Position numbers and translations under genes: made by a program | In this document: in pieces, positions 29,001 through 41,900 of the stretch | Layout of the letters: each line of letters opens with the position of its first letter | How positions within the stretch are numbered: the first letter of the stretch is position 1 | Assembly (NCBI RefSeq): GCF_947623445.1 | Contig: NC_135242.1 | Span: 25,110,001 to 25,174,000 of the forward strand | Direction: 5' to 3' | DNA: 64,000 nucleotides | DNA from: Clavelina lepadiformis | Lineage: Eukaryota; Chordata; Ascidiacea; Aplousobranchia; Clavelinidae | Notes under the pieces: generated by a model | Told to the model about the DNA's origin: nothing | The model's input: only the letters and a program-made list of their open reading frames with translations | The model's database searches: none

Positions 29001-32000
29001 TCTCTTGAATAAATGTTCCTAAAATTTTGCCAGTCAAAGGTAAAAGGATCAAAAAGTCTAACAGAGTTGACTGAGAATTTGAGCAACAACAAGAATTCTT
29101 TGATCGGCCCTGTGAGTGACACCCCAGTTATGACAAGAAAACAGATAAAAGACGTCGACGTCACCGTCAAGAAAGGTGAGACCGTGTTAACTCCTGTTTG
29201 TCTTAATTTGATCATTTACATGGAGGTTATGATGCAGGAAGCAAAGATGAAACCCCAGAGGTCCAGGCCGCGAAACGTGATCTCTCTAAGGCACTGGTGG
29301 ACCGGAGAACTGAGCTAGAGGACCGACTTTACGACAAGGTGCAAGATTTGAAGAGATTATGCCTTGAAGAATCGGTGAGTTTAACTTGTTTTAACCAGCC
29401 CATTGCTCTCATACATTGTTTAACTAGCTCATCAGCTTAAACATTAATGAAGCGACGATTTCATTAAATTTTTTCCCATTAATTGATCTGAGATTGTGCT
29501 ATTAAAATTATCAGGAATTCACGGGCAAGCTGCCCCAGGAATTCATCAGATATATGGACCGGAATGAACGCGCCCCCAAAGTCAAAAAGCGAATTGGTGC
29601 TGAGTTCAAGGTCAAGTTACGAAACAAGAACGGAACTTCAGTTGTAAGCGTTTTCTTTTTGTGTTATTTCACGAATAGAGCCACAACTTGCAAAGCATTT
29701 GGCACAAAGTCACAGAAGTTAATGTCTTTTGTAGCTTGCAGATTTGTATGGAATAAATTATGAATTCTTGACATTTTAAAATCAATATTTTCGATGTGTA
29801 TCAACTTAATCACGGTGACTTTTGAAACATATGTAAAAGATGAACCCAGTGTTTTGGTTATGTTATTAGCTTTGCGTCATACACCACTCTTAGTTTGCTT
29901 CATAGTCTAGAGTATTTGAATAAATCCACAAAGCAAACTACATCCAGCTTTCTTTCTCCAACACTTTCATCTTATTTTGCTTGACCAGGACAAGAATTAT
30001 TCGGCAAACGTCACTTCAGTATCGGGTTTCATCTCCGACCCGGCTGATGAACTCTGCCAGCTTGAAACTGAGTTTGAGATCTTGACACAAATCGCAAACG
30101 CTTCCAAGAAGTTGGCTTCGGATACCAACACTAAAGGAAGAATCCGTCATAAGCGACTCGGCTCGTACAAGAAAAACATCAAGAAATTGCAGGTTTGAAA
30201 CCCTGAATGCTCAAAGTGCATGGTTTTAAGAAATGTGTTCGATTCATTTGCTACCAACTTTCATCTCTCAATGTTCCCATGTTTGTCGGTGAATATTTGA
30301 TGTAGTAGCCTGGCATGGGCTTATTTTGACCTGGTGTAACCTGTTGATGCACGTGATGTCGATGTGTTACCATGGATGGTGCGGATGTACGTGTAGATGG
30401 CATTGAAATTAACGCAATCCTAATTGTAAATTTTTAACTGGTAACACTGCCAATCATATGCGTACCAAGTATTGGATAGCCATGGAAAAATGTTTAGCTT
30501 AAACTGGTCAGGGCCCTACTCTGCAACCTAAATGTTGTCAGTACAGATTAACAGTATTGCAGGTGTGGCCAATTCATGACCAAAATTCCATTAGAAACTA
30601 AACCCATGTTTAACATTTATGCCAAGTGCTCATAGAAGAACTTTTTTGTGAAACACAATTTTTTCACGTTTTTTTTCACGTCAAACAAAAATGATATCGT
30701 AGAAGAAAGTAAATGTTGTAGCTTGCAACTTGCATTTTAAGAATCAATTTCAATTTTTTTTATTTTGCATGCTTCAGGCACATTTGACTTGCCAGTTTGT
30801 AACCAATCACGTATCGGCATATAAACGACCGGTGAAACACTGTTGCTAGTCTGTCATTAAGGTTTCTGAACCTTATGCTGGTTAGCATGCATTCGCATTG
30901 TGTTACAAATTCTCTGTTATCCACATGATATTATGTTTTGTCGCACCTGCAGCATTAACATAACATTTACATTGCTCTGTCTTCTACAGTTGCTGGCTTG
31001 CAGTCACGCTTGAGTTTGCATTGGTTTCAATATTGAAGCTGTAATTTATTGTCATTTAAAATTGATGCCTTGTGTTAGATCAGGATGACTTGAGCCCGAT
31101 GTTTTAAGTCTTTCCGCTTTTGCAACAGAACCTGAACAACACTCTAAAAGCACAATTAACTACCGGTCTGTTTTTAATGCTCCTATAAATTTCAGACTGT
31201 TGAAGGGAAGATCAACGACCTACGCAAGAAGACTGGACAGAAGCCGTCGGAACGTGCTTCGATGTTCATCGCTGACGACAGCGATGACATGTTTGACATC
31301 GGCATCTGCATGAAGGACGGGACGGAGTCAGAACGAAGCTCTCTGTCTGGAGGTAGGTTCACTCAATCGCGAATGGAAGATAACCGGACTCATGGTGATG
31401 CGCATGTTGCAGGGATGCATCGTGACGATGACACGTCACTGAGCAGCGGGGCGGATGCTCTCTCCACACACAGCACTCCAGCGATCCTCAACCGGACTCC
31501 GCAACATCCTGCATCTGCTGTGATGAGCAGGAGAAATATTTCGCCGTCCGACGTCGATATTTCAGATGTTCAAATACAAAGGTACGTTGGTTTTGAACTT
31601 TGCTTGAGTGAGACTGTAATGGAAAGAGCTGATTTCAAAGTTCCAGTGACTTATGCCTCAGAAATAACTTTGCATTTTCATTTTGCCAGGTCGCTAACAC
31701 CACCTCCTTCTTTTGGTCGAAGAAAGAAAATCGATTCATCGAACGTCATTGCGAATGGTCTCCGTGGCGACCAATACACTCTCCTCCCCTCCCCAGAGTC
31801 CTCGTCGGGGGTGTCGATGGATTCCGTAAAAACCCAGCAGACAACCTCAACTCGAAATTGGGTTAACCCAAAGTGGGAGGTCCCAAAGTAAGCTGCTGCG
31901 TTCTCAAGCTGGCGTCTTAAATTTTATTTCAGACCTATTTACTTCAGCTGTTAAGTCTTGTTGGTGTAACCGCTTCGGTGACATTCTGAAATTGATCTTA

Positions 32001-35000
32001 GTTGCTTGCACTTCTTTTATCAACGTCACCACTTCCAGCTCCATGCAGATTGAACTGGTTTCGGAGATAACTTGTATTATGGAGTCACTTGCTCTGGGTT
32101 AAGCAATCCTTGAAACTTTCAGATCCCGCCCAAGTCGAGGATGGCACGAATCTTCCTTGGACAGCATCGACACGACCTCGACCGGAAGTCGTTTAAGCGA
32201 AGAGACAAGATCCACAGATCCGGAGATGGTGACTGAATCTTCATATTTCACTTCCAGTTCGACTCAGGTCACTCGACCACTGGAGTCATCACTTCCTGCA
32301 CAAAAGGTTGATCTTCGACCGAGCAAACCACCAAGTTTGGAAAAACTTGCTCCAGAACGTCCACCCAGTGCCAATAGCAACCAGAATAATCATAATTTCA
32401 ATGTCAAGAAAAACTTAGACGTCTTTAACATGGGAAGAATGCGTAGAGAGGTGACGTCATATCGGAAATTTTGATTTCTATTGCTGTAATGAGATGATTT
32501 TTATGGTGTGGTGACATAGATCACGCCAAGAACTTGTCTCATTGCACCGTATGTGAATGATACTGGAATGGCCTTTGTATGGCGATTAGTCTCGAAATTA
32601 ATCGCTTCCTATTTTTATTGATGCTCAAATAATACAATAGACATCTCATATTTCGCAGGTGAGTGACGGCGCGCTCTCTGACCTGTCAATCAAAAGCAAT
32701 CCCGCCATATTGTCCACTAATCTCGCTCCGGAGAACACCGAGCAAAGAGAGGAATTGCCGAAGATAGTGGAAGTTTCTCCTCTCGAGCAGATGAGGAAGA
32801 GGAGCTCCAGCATGAGCGACCCCCCCTCGAACCATTCCTCACATCCCCGTCGCGGACCAAAGACCAAATCTAAGAATGATCGAGGAACGTTGAAGTCGAA
32901 GCACCAACCCCAATATCTTCAGTCCCCTTTCATTGAAGCGCGCAACGTCCAGCAAGCATTCGCGGCTCAGAGCGCGGTCGAAGCGGCTCCCGGTACCACG
33001 GAGAAAAATCCACCTGAGCTTCAGCCGCCGATATTCGACACGAATTTAAACATCAGGATGCAGTATCAGAACCGAAACAATTTACCCCAGACTGCCCCGG
33101 CTGGACAAATGTTTACCCAAGTTGATGGGTATTTCCCCGCTCTGGCCGAACAAAGATTGACTCGGGACCCCCCCTCCATCCCAGGGGTTCATAACGTGGT
33201 GGGACCTCCCCCACAGTATTACTACCCAGTGAACCAGTTCAATGGGGGAGAGCACCAGTACACCCCGCCTTTACCCCACGCACCGCCAGTGGGTGAAATA
33301 TACCCCAACCAACCTCACCCATCGTATGGTTATCCAATTCACCCACATTACCACCAACCGTATGCTGAGGTAAGTCAGCGAAGTAAAAATATATGTAATA
33401 TATAGAAGCAACGTGCCGTGTTATCGTCGTGTCGTTCAACCTTACAGTAATCTGTCCCACCCCCAAGCATACGTAATTAAATAAGTTGATCTTTCGTTTT
33501 TTCACAATTTTTAAATTTAGAAAAGGCTGGGGTTTCCCTAGGTAACTTTAATTCAACCAGTTACCGAGATATCGCCATATTGGATAAAAAGCACACCCAC
33601 CGAAACTTCATCTGCGGGGTGCAACCTCAAAATGATATCACAATTGAAAAAAGATCAGGTTCTTTTATTGTGCCCAAAATACCACCTAGATAAACCCCAA
33701 GCTTTTTTTGATTCAAAAATGCTGAGAGAATGAAACATACAAATATTTAACGTTACATGTTGTAGGCCCAAGCATATGGGTTAATGACGAACAGCCAGAG
33801 AGATATGCTAAACAACGAGGTGTACCAGGACATAGGCATGGGCTGGGTGCCGTCCCTGCATGATTACAGCAGTAGGGCAAGTGTGTGTGAGAGTGCAAGT
33901 GCGCAATCCAAGAAGGAGGTAGGTTGCCGCCTTTTCCCTGTAGTTTTGCTGACCCTCAGTTGACTTGTCTCCGTCTTCATCAAAATGCTCTTCTTCCAGG
34001 ACATCTTAAGATTGCTTGAGGACCACATCGCCACGAAGAGAACTCCATCCAATGCGAGCTCAAAGCAGGAGAGAAACTTGGCTAACAAACAACGTAAGAT
34101 CCGTGAAGAATATCAGGCAGCGCAGCGACAGGTTGAAAGATTTTTAATTCTTTCCATTTTTATCGTTGGTGTCAAATATTCATCAGGTTGCTTAGCTTGT
34201 TGTGAATCAGGCAAAGAATTTTGTGATCATCTCGGTAAAATATCGGCTTGTAAAATTTCACCAGAACCTTCAAGAGAAAGTGCGGCTTGATTACCAGAAG
34301 CAAACCCACGAGAAGACCTGGGCTAATTACCAGAAGCAAGCTCTCTACGCAAAAGATTCATCCAAGTGAGAGTGATGACGTGTGGAGTTGTACAAATTGC
34401 GGCTCAAGTTGTGTTAAATGGACTGATTTTTCTCCTACCATGTCAAATCTGTGACCTCTCCATCTAAGGTCGACCAATCAACATCAATCGGAGCAAAGTG
34501 ATGCGTCTAGGTTGAATTTCATCCACTCATCCAAGGATGCCTCGTCGTTGCTCTACAAGACACAGCAGCATCCCCGTGTTCCTCAACAAAGATCAAGTGA
34601 GTGCATGGGTCTTGAGCGAGTTTGATGTCGGTGCATCGATTGCATCTGCATGAGCTTCATTGTGAGAAAAAGTGACTAAACTTTATCAGGGAATTACTGA
34701 AGAAACTAACTTAAAATAAATGCACGAACGTACAGTGAATGATGTAATATTAGTGTTTTCATAACATGCTACCGTCCACTTAAAATGTTGTGGGTTTGAC
34801 AAGTTTAACCTGGATTCATTGTAAGTTACCACTTGCCTTGCTTTTGCTGTTCGTGCTGGCGTTCACTAACATCGATTAAAATTTAGCTCACATCCTGCAA
34901 CCAGCTCAATATAACACCGCCTCTGAGTACGGTAACCAGGCAACTGGTTGGCATGACGACCGTAACATGAAGAATCAGCTTCTGCTTCAGCACTACACGC

Positions 35001-37925
35001 ACCATGACCGCGTGGGGGATCCCCTTGATTACGTGCATGCGACCCCACGTCATCAAGCTGGCCACCCGACTTCTAACCAACAGTTTTATGCTCCAGCGCC
35101 CTCTGACGGCAAGCGAATGCGGCCTCCTCCTCAACGCTGGACGTCGCAACCGAGCCAGCCAGTAAGGAACGAGAAAACATCGACCGGTGTCACGGGACCC
35201 GGCACAAACACGTGAGCTCGCTCCTGAAGTTATATTTTTAAACTCTAAGTATTTTAATAGATTCAATTAGTCAGGATGGTAAATGTCGTTTTCAATGAAA
35301 CCTTCTTTCAAATGCTGCTCGCCTTCTGTGACGTGCATGTTACATCACAGAAGACTAACTGTGATAAGACACAATCAAACAATGACCAAATAATGAAACG
35401 ATCTCATACTAACACTGGTGATTGTGCCACACTTTGATGACTTGCGTTGCTCTCTCCCTCAAGGGACTAACTTCATATTCCGTCATGAGATGCAGGGTTT
35501 GCTTCTGCACATTTTGCTTATCAGTCAATTTGACATTTCTTGGTGATTTTTCTCTGATCTTGATTTTCTGGGTCTTGTGTTTCTTGTACGAAAGGTTGAA
35601 GTATCTTAGGTTTAGTGGCCGTGCTAGTTGTTACCAGCGAAAATTAACGTTATTTTTCCTGCGCACGTTTTAAGCCTTTTCGGCTTTGTTACTTTTTCTG
35701 TTTATTGGCGCGTGTTAGTAACAACTGGCTCGATTTTTCGTTCCCGCCGCGCTTTTGGCGAAAAATAAAATGATTGATTGAATGATCTTACAATTTCTTA
35801 TTCACAATTTCAACTAAATTCTTTGTGTCTTGTAACTAGACAGCATGGTAGTTGAATACATTTCCTCTATTGGTGTAAATTGCATGGAAAGTGCAACGGA
35901 GTCCTCTCACTTGCTCGTGCCACTTCGCATGATTCTTCTCTCTGTCTCTTGCATCCACATCTTTTAAAGTATCGACTTTTTCCAGCGTAAACGTCGACGA
36001 TGGCTTGCCCCCAGGGAAACCCCCGCATTCGCTCGGAGTAGAACCGGTCGTCATTCAGTCGCTGACAAAAAGCCCCGAAGGCCACCCAGTGAGCGTGTTT
36101 ACAGTGACCAAGAGTGCCCCAAACACCCCACTCCCGAAGCGGCACAATGGGGCCTCGTTCTTTGATTATTCATCGTCGTCAGATGACGAGGTTTCGGGCA
36201 AGAGGAGCACGATTAAGAGAAATCCCTGCTCCCAACATCACAGCTTTGAGGATCTTCTTGACGATTCTGTGTCTTCTTCCGGGGATGAAAAACCCTTTTC
36301 TACCCCCTCCAAGACCCCCACAATCATATTGCACACACCGAGCGTAAAGCGCAAGAAAAAGCCCACCATGTCTGCGGAAACACCCGGTGCACCCCAAAAC
36401 CCAACACAAGTAGGGCCTGATCCCGATTACGCCCCAATGCCCCCACCAAGGATGAAGCAATTGAAGGTGAAGCAGAAGTTAGAGATGACCGATATTTCTC
36501 GACTCAGCGTCGCCGATGCAAGAACTATCTTCGAATCGAAAAACCCCCCAAATAAGACCTCTCACCAATCGGGAAAACGTGCCCCGACCCCTACAAGGAG
36601 CTCCTCTGTGACGTCACACCTGGTAGGTTGCAAGGACTTCGAGGGAGTTGAAGGGGTGAAGCACTCAAAGTCGAACAGTGTCCCCGTGGTGCATTCCGGC
36701 ACACTTCCGCGTGCGTTTAAGTCGAAGAGAAAAGTGAATCGATCCGGGAGAACGGTATCGGGGGTCGAAGCCGTTCCGATTGTTGAGGTTTCTCGCAAAA
36801 ACCCTGGAATGGATCCAAGATCTCGAAGGTAAATTACCCTGTTAGGGAATTACCCTGTTTCATTTTAGCATTTGTCAAATCTTACTCTTTCTCCTGAAAC
36901 AGTAGAGGACCAGCGCCCAAACCCACCGTCTTAAGGGTTTCGACCCAGAGTGACGTCAGCCCCAACCCATCCCTTGCTTACTCACGTGCTGACGTCATAT
37001 CTTCACCCATGCCGCGTCCCAGGTACATGCGAGGCTTGGGTGATTGTTTACGGCACGTGTCACTATATTACTACCTCCTTTGTATACAGCTTTGCCTATT
37101 TACCCAAATAACTGGGGTTTAAAAGCGGGGTCGGTGTCATTAGCTTTTTGCGCTGCCTATGGTTAAATATGTTTTGTACATTATTTCGTGTATCAATTTA
37201 AGCTCGCCTGTGTGATAAGTGTGACGTTGCAGTGACGTCATGCCATCATCAGCGACATCTTAATGTTAGGGTTGCTGTCGTGTATAGAGCACTAATTAAT
37301 CGTTCTCCTCATTTCATGCAGCCAGACCCTGGGTTGAAGGTATTTGTGACGTTTTGTTTCATTTAGCCTCGATGTCGTTTGCATGCTGCTTAATTCGCGT
37401 AATGACGTCGCAGTGTGCGCATGAATAGCTCAAATTTAGATGTCTGTGTTGCCCATCGTCCCTCTAGTGCCACCTTGTGAGTGCTGGCATTTTTAAATAT
37501 GGTTTGTCCCATAGTGACGAAATAATTAGATAGCCAGAACCACAGTGTAACGACAGTTGTGTGTTAGTGTATGGTGGATTGGTTGTACCATGCATGGCAA
37601 TTAACCATCATCTGGACCATGTTTAACTTTTTGTTTCTCATTCCCCAGCTCGAGAACCGACGTCTACAATACTGGCGTCCACACTTTGGCGCAGGCGCCA
37701 CGCCAGTATTCGTCCTTCGACAGCGCCCCACCAAATCATTACGTCGTTGCGGAAGGATTTCAACCAATAGGAGGCGAGTCCCGCTGGCGGGAGACGAACC
37801 GGAGCCAGGCTGGGCACCAGATGGATCGACGAACCCGCTTACACAGAGGCCACCCACTTTCCGCGTCGGCCGAAGACCTACTTTGGGCCGATTCCAACGA
37901 CAACCAAGCCGGTACCCTCGTTTGA
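20074..37925 (+). CDS. FRMD4: FERM domain-containing protein 4 (FRMD4A/B) orthologue
   Basis: Cytoplasmic scaffold of the FRMD4 family, which in vertebrates binds Par3 and cytohesins at epithelial junctions. I read 27 coding exons in phase, total 1756 residues: 20074-20139, 20790-20884, 21312-21407, 21560-21644, 21835-21891, 22212-22234, 22421-22501, 22565-22630, 22699-22756, 26665-26751, 28625-28867, 29034-29175, 29238-29374, 29515-29643, 29989-30192, 31196-31581, 31690-31887, 32123-32450, 32659-33369, 33766-33918, 34000-34131, 34265-34365, 34469-34596, 34887-35211, 35986-36828, 36903-37022, 37649-37925. The start MSEGRKCCIYLLNERKLEL mirrors the vertebrate MTEGRRCQVHLLDDRKLEL. The FERM domain fills residues 1 to about 320 (SLPTYGVHFYKVKD, WRQLENLYFREKKFS). 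A coiled-coil block (LVDRRTELEDRLYDKVQDLKR, GKLP) at about 370-560 matches the conserved FRMD4 cytohesin-binding region. The rest is Ser/Pro-rich with two short helical stretches. A 60-nt segment (31353-31412) can be spliced or retained in frame. Confidence 0.95.
22757..26664 (+). other. Long ninth intron of the FRMD4-like gene
   Basis: 3.9 kb, far longer than the gene's other introns. No other gene is recognised inside. An exon-like block at 22839-22902 (AG before, GTACGT after) would change frame and meet a stop in the next exon if included. Confidence 0.6.
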
Positions 37926-38265
37926 TGACGTCATCGTGACGAGACCCGATGACATCAGTGTGTTGATGACGTTGCTGGCCATCGTTCAAAGGTCATGGAT
38001 GTTTTCCAGGCAGCAATCGCCGAAGGTGGTCTTCTATTTAATTAATTCTCGAAATGAATACGTTTCTTCTCTGTGCAATACAAGTTCGTGTATTTTATGA
38101 GGTCACAATGCTTTTCCCTACGTAATAATGCGCCAACAATTGCAACTGTTCAATTACGTCAATCCAGGATAACGAAGAGGCGAGGATGACACCATTTGTA
38201 GAGTGCTTAGTTTTTACTCTTTAATTGATTTCATCTTAAAATCCGGTAATTTTTGTCTTTTTTCT

Positions 38266-38271
38266 AATAAA
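38266..38271 (+). promoter_or_regulatory. Poly(A) signal of the FRMD4-like gene
   Basis: AATAAA about 340 bp after the stop codon at 37925, and the first good signal downstream. Confidence 0.6.
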
Positions 38272-38958
38272 ATACTTTAATCCCTCCTCCGTGCATTTTG
38301 TAACAGATGTAATTTTTCTCGCGTGAGTTTGCCCCCGGGGGCGGGCGTGAATACTAAACCCCTCCCAACAGCGGCTGCAAAATAGTCTTCGCGCGACGTC
38401 GTCTGTTGATTGATTTATAAAGACACGTTGTAAGTTTATTTACCGGCCGCGATTATCTGCGAGCGTCTTTAGCGGAATTGTTTTCTTTAAATATCAACGC
38501 ATTCGCAAAAACCTGAAGCAGTGTTTGTGACGTAATAATTAGATAGTTTGACGAGACGTGAAACTGCTTTGCTACACCAGAATGTTGTGATCAGTGCAAA
38601 AGTGGACATAACCTGTATTTAATAACTGAGACTTGTGTCAGTTTCCTCGCCAACGTTATTGGTAGAATTTGCGAGAAGGATTGAGTTGATAGAGCGGTGC
38701 GAGTAGAAAATAGTTTAAAAAGTCCACCATGTTTAAACTAGCTGGTACTTTATACAGTAACATCACTGGTTAGGTTGCTTTTGATATCACGCCTTCTAAG
38801 TTTGCGGCAGGTTCCTCCAGTGCTAGATAGGCTGCTGACTTCATCGAGAAAAGTTTGGTCCATTATTCGTTGATTGTGCGACGCTGGTTGAGCAGATTCC
38901 AAGCTAAATTGAACCATCCAGCGACCCAGTGCACATTTTGAAGAATCAAGTTGACGTC

Positions 38959-41900
38959 ATGACGAGCTTAACGTCACATCTACTCGTACTTTGTCTGGTT
39001 TACTCTCACTGGGTCGCAGTGAATGCAGGTTGGTAGATTTGCCAAGAGTACGATTTGTCTGAAATTCTCTCTAAACCTTGTCATTGTACGACAGAAGATT
39101 GCCAGCTTAAAAAGTTTGAAACCGCCTCCATTGCAACGAACCCTACATTTTCTGATGACGAAATGAAGCTCTTCACCAATCAAAGCCACGCACGTCATCA
39201 ATGTATTATTAGTAAATCGTGCAAGGTACTTTGCTCATATTTGCATTCTCTAAAAAATTAGATAAAAATAAATTGGAGAAAATATTTAAATACAGTGTAA
39301 TTCCTTGAAGCTAATATTGTCTTTGTCGTATCTTCTTCTTAAAATATGCTTAAAGTTGCGTGTTTTTGTTTCGTGTTCATACGTCATAATCACCGAACAA
39401 TGGCCAATTTGTAGGTTGTGATTCCATCCAATAACTTTTGGGTAGCAGATATTGCCTCAACTACACTATAATATAAATTGTAAAATAAACCAACCAATTG
39501 CAGGCCGTTACGTCATCTGGAACTCAGGATGTGACTTTGCATTTTGCTTCTGGTCGCGATGACTTTTCAATCAAATATGATCCGGACAAGAACGCCATCG
39601 TGTGGATAAAAATATGCGGGGAAGAGGGCGATTACAGATTGATAAAAGCCCCTGGTGTTTCCCCGTACTACGAACCTGTCGCGCAAGGTACAGAAGGTCA
39701 AAACTTCATCATGGGACGATGGCTGAGTTTTTGCTTTGAATGCCACGATTGGAAAGCCGTGGATTGCACACGTTATTTTTGTTGTGACGTGATAAACTTT
39801 CCTTAGAGGATGAAGTGTAGCTGGTTTTTTATTCTACTAATATCCGCTTATTTCGTCATATAGGAACCCTTGTTTCGTGGATGACATCACACAAAAGTGT
39901 CGTTCTCAAACAAACTCCCCCAGGTCCCTCCCCCCTCCGAATAATACCGACCGGAAAATATTCCAACGTCACAAAGCTACATGGCGGCTATTCGATATCA
40001 ATCAGCGAGATACCCCTTCCAAGTGACGTCATAATAGAAGGATTGTTCACCAGCTGGTGCACCAATGGGAAGTGCGAAGTTGGGCCGAGAACTTACTATC
40101 ACGTGAGATTTGTGAAAATTTGTTTTGAGAAAAGTTTTCTTCTTTGAATTAAAATCAGTTGTTTTTTTACATTCTCAGCCTGTGACGTCACAATTTTCTA
40201 TACTCGGTTTCACGGACGATAAAGGCTCAGGTCACGTGTTCTTGCTCGACCAATCTAAGGTGGCGTACGAGCACGTGACCACCAAAGTTGGAGAACGTCG
40301 AGCTGCGATTGGTGGATTGCACGCGTTCCACGACAGAAGCTTCGCGGTTGTTCTCTTCGTGAGTCTTCGAGCGGCTTCGATGCTTTGATGTCGTCAGCAT
40401 TGGAATTATGATTTAGTTTCAAGACAATTTCAAGTTTTGATTTTTTCAACTTCCAGGTTGATTCGGAAAACTTAAAGGAACGGAAACTTTTTCTCCGCTT
40501 TTATCGGAGTGATTTGAGCACGGAGTGGGAAGTTTTACTTAACTCCGCAGTATCCGTCCCGGTTTGTCCGCTTACCAAGATTTCTTCTCTAATCAATTGT
40601 GACGTGAGAAAATACTTTATGACATCATATGTTTTATTCCAGGACCGCGAAGTGGGTGACTTTCGGCTTTCCTACGGAGACGGACATTTCCTTGTTTATT
40701 TTTCCGTGCTCGGTACGGAAAACTTCGCAAGCGGAACAAACGGGGAGCAGATCACGTTTGTGGACGAGATGGGAAACCTGAAAACAACATCTTACGAAGT
40801 CCCCGGGCAGAAATTCGTCAGAACAGGTCGCACGTGGTCTTAGTCGAAATTCTGGAATCATAGATTTTACCGTATTGATGAGGATGAGTTATGGTTGACT
40901 GCACACTGTGTGGTGATTGGCCGAACTCAGTGATCTGCTCATCAGAGCTCGCTTCCAACAACCGACTCCTCATTGGTTCATATTTTCAGGTGATGCCTGG
41001 GGTTGCTCCCACTCCCTCGCTCAACTAACTCGTTTCCACTCTTCCGAGCAACAATTCATCACCGTATGTTCCGCGGATCTCTTTCCGAAGGGAATATCCG
41101 CCGGAGACTCCGTGTCCGGAGTTGTCCTCTTCAGGTAGAAGATGTCTATGCTTGTGGAAAAATTTTGCATTCACCTGCGTAGGACAAATTTACTGCAAAA
41201 ATTGTGTGTTTAGTTTTGATCTTTAGAATTTCACCTTTGACCGCAGGGCCGATGGAAATGGACGCGGGCTCATCAGTGCTCAGCTGGGCCAACTAGCGGA
41301 AGCAAATGACGGCTTTAAATTAATTTTCAACGCTGAAACCAGGTCGGTTGTCAATGTTCTTAATATTTTGTTGATGTTGTCCTTTGAAGTCCGCTGAAAA
41401 AGTTCATTTCAGTGAGAAAGTCATCAAGGAAATATTAAAAACGCTGAAAGACTAAAATTATGTCGATAAAACTCAGTCAACCTGCACTCTACCAGCGATT
41501 AGTTTATTGATAAAGTAAAGAAACAAAGGTAGAATTTTCACGAAAGTTCTTTAAAATATGAAACCCCGCGCAGTGAATGTTGCCCCAGCGAGGGCGTCGG
41601 CTTCGTCACAATCTACAACGACCAGAGCAGCGTCACCGGTCGCCGACAATTCGAGAACCCGGTCTGGCTGACTTCGACCAATGGCAGCGCAGAACGAGAT
41701 CCTGTGATCGCTCGAACGTCATTGGGTGAGTGTTGAGTGACGTCAGCGACGCAATGTGACGCAGTTATGACGTAAAGCGATTTTTAAATTAGTTGATTGT
41801 CAGCAGCGTTGATAAAATTTTTATTCTGGAATTCTCATTGTCAGGTCCGCGCGCTTACTCTGAGCGAGAGAGCTACCTGATTGGTTGGCGCGACCGCGAA

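Noticed and set aside
36179-36460. Minus-strand open frame opposite the FRMD4 C-terminal exon
   Set aside because: Shadow of a coding exon; no motif and no splice context.
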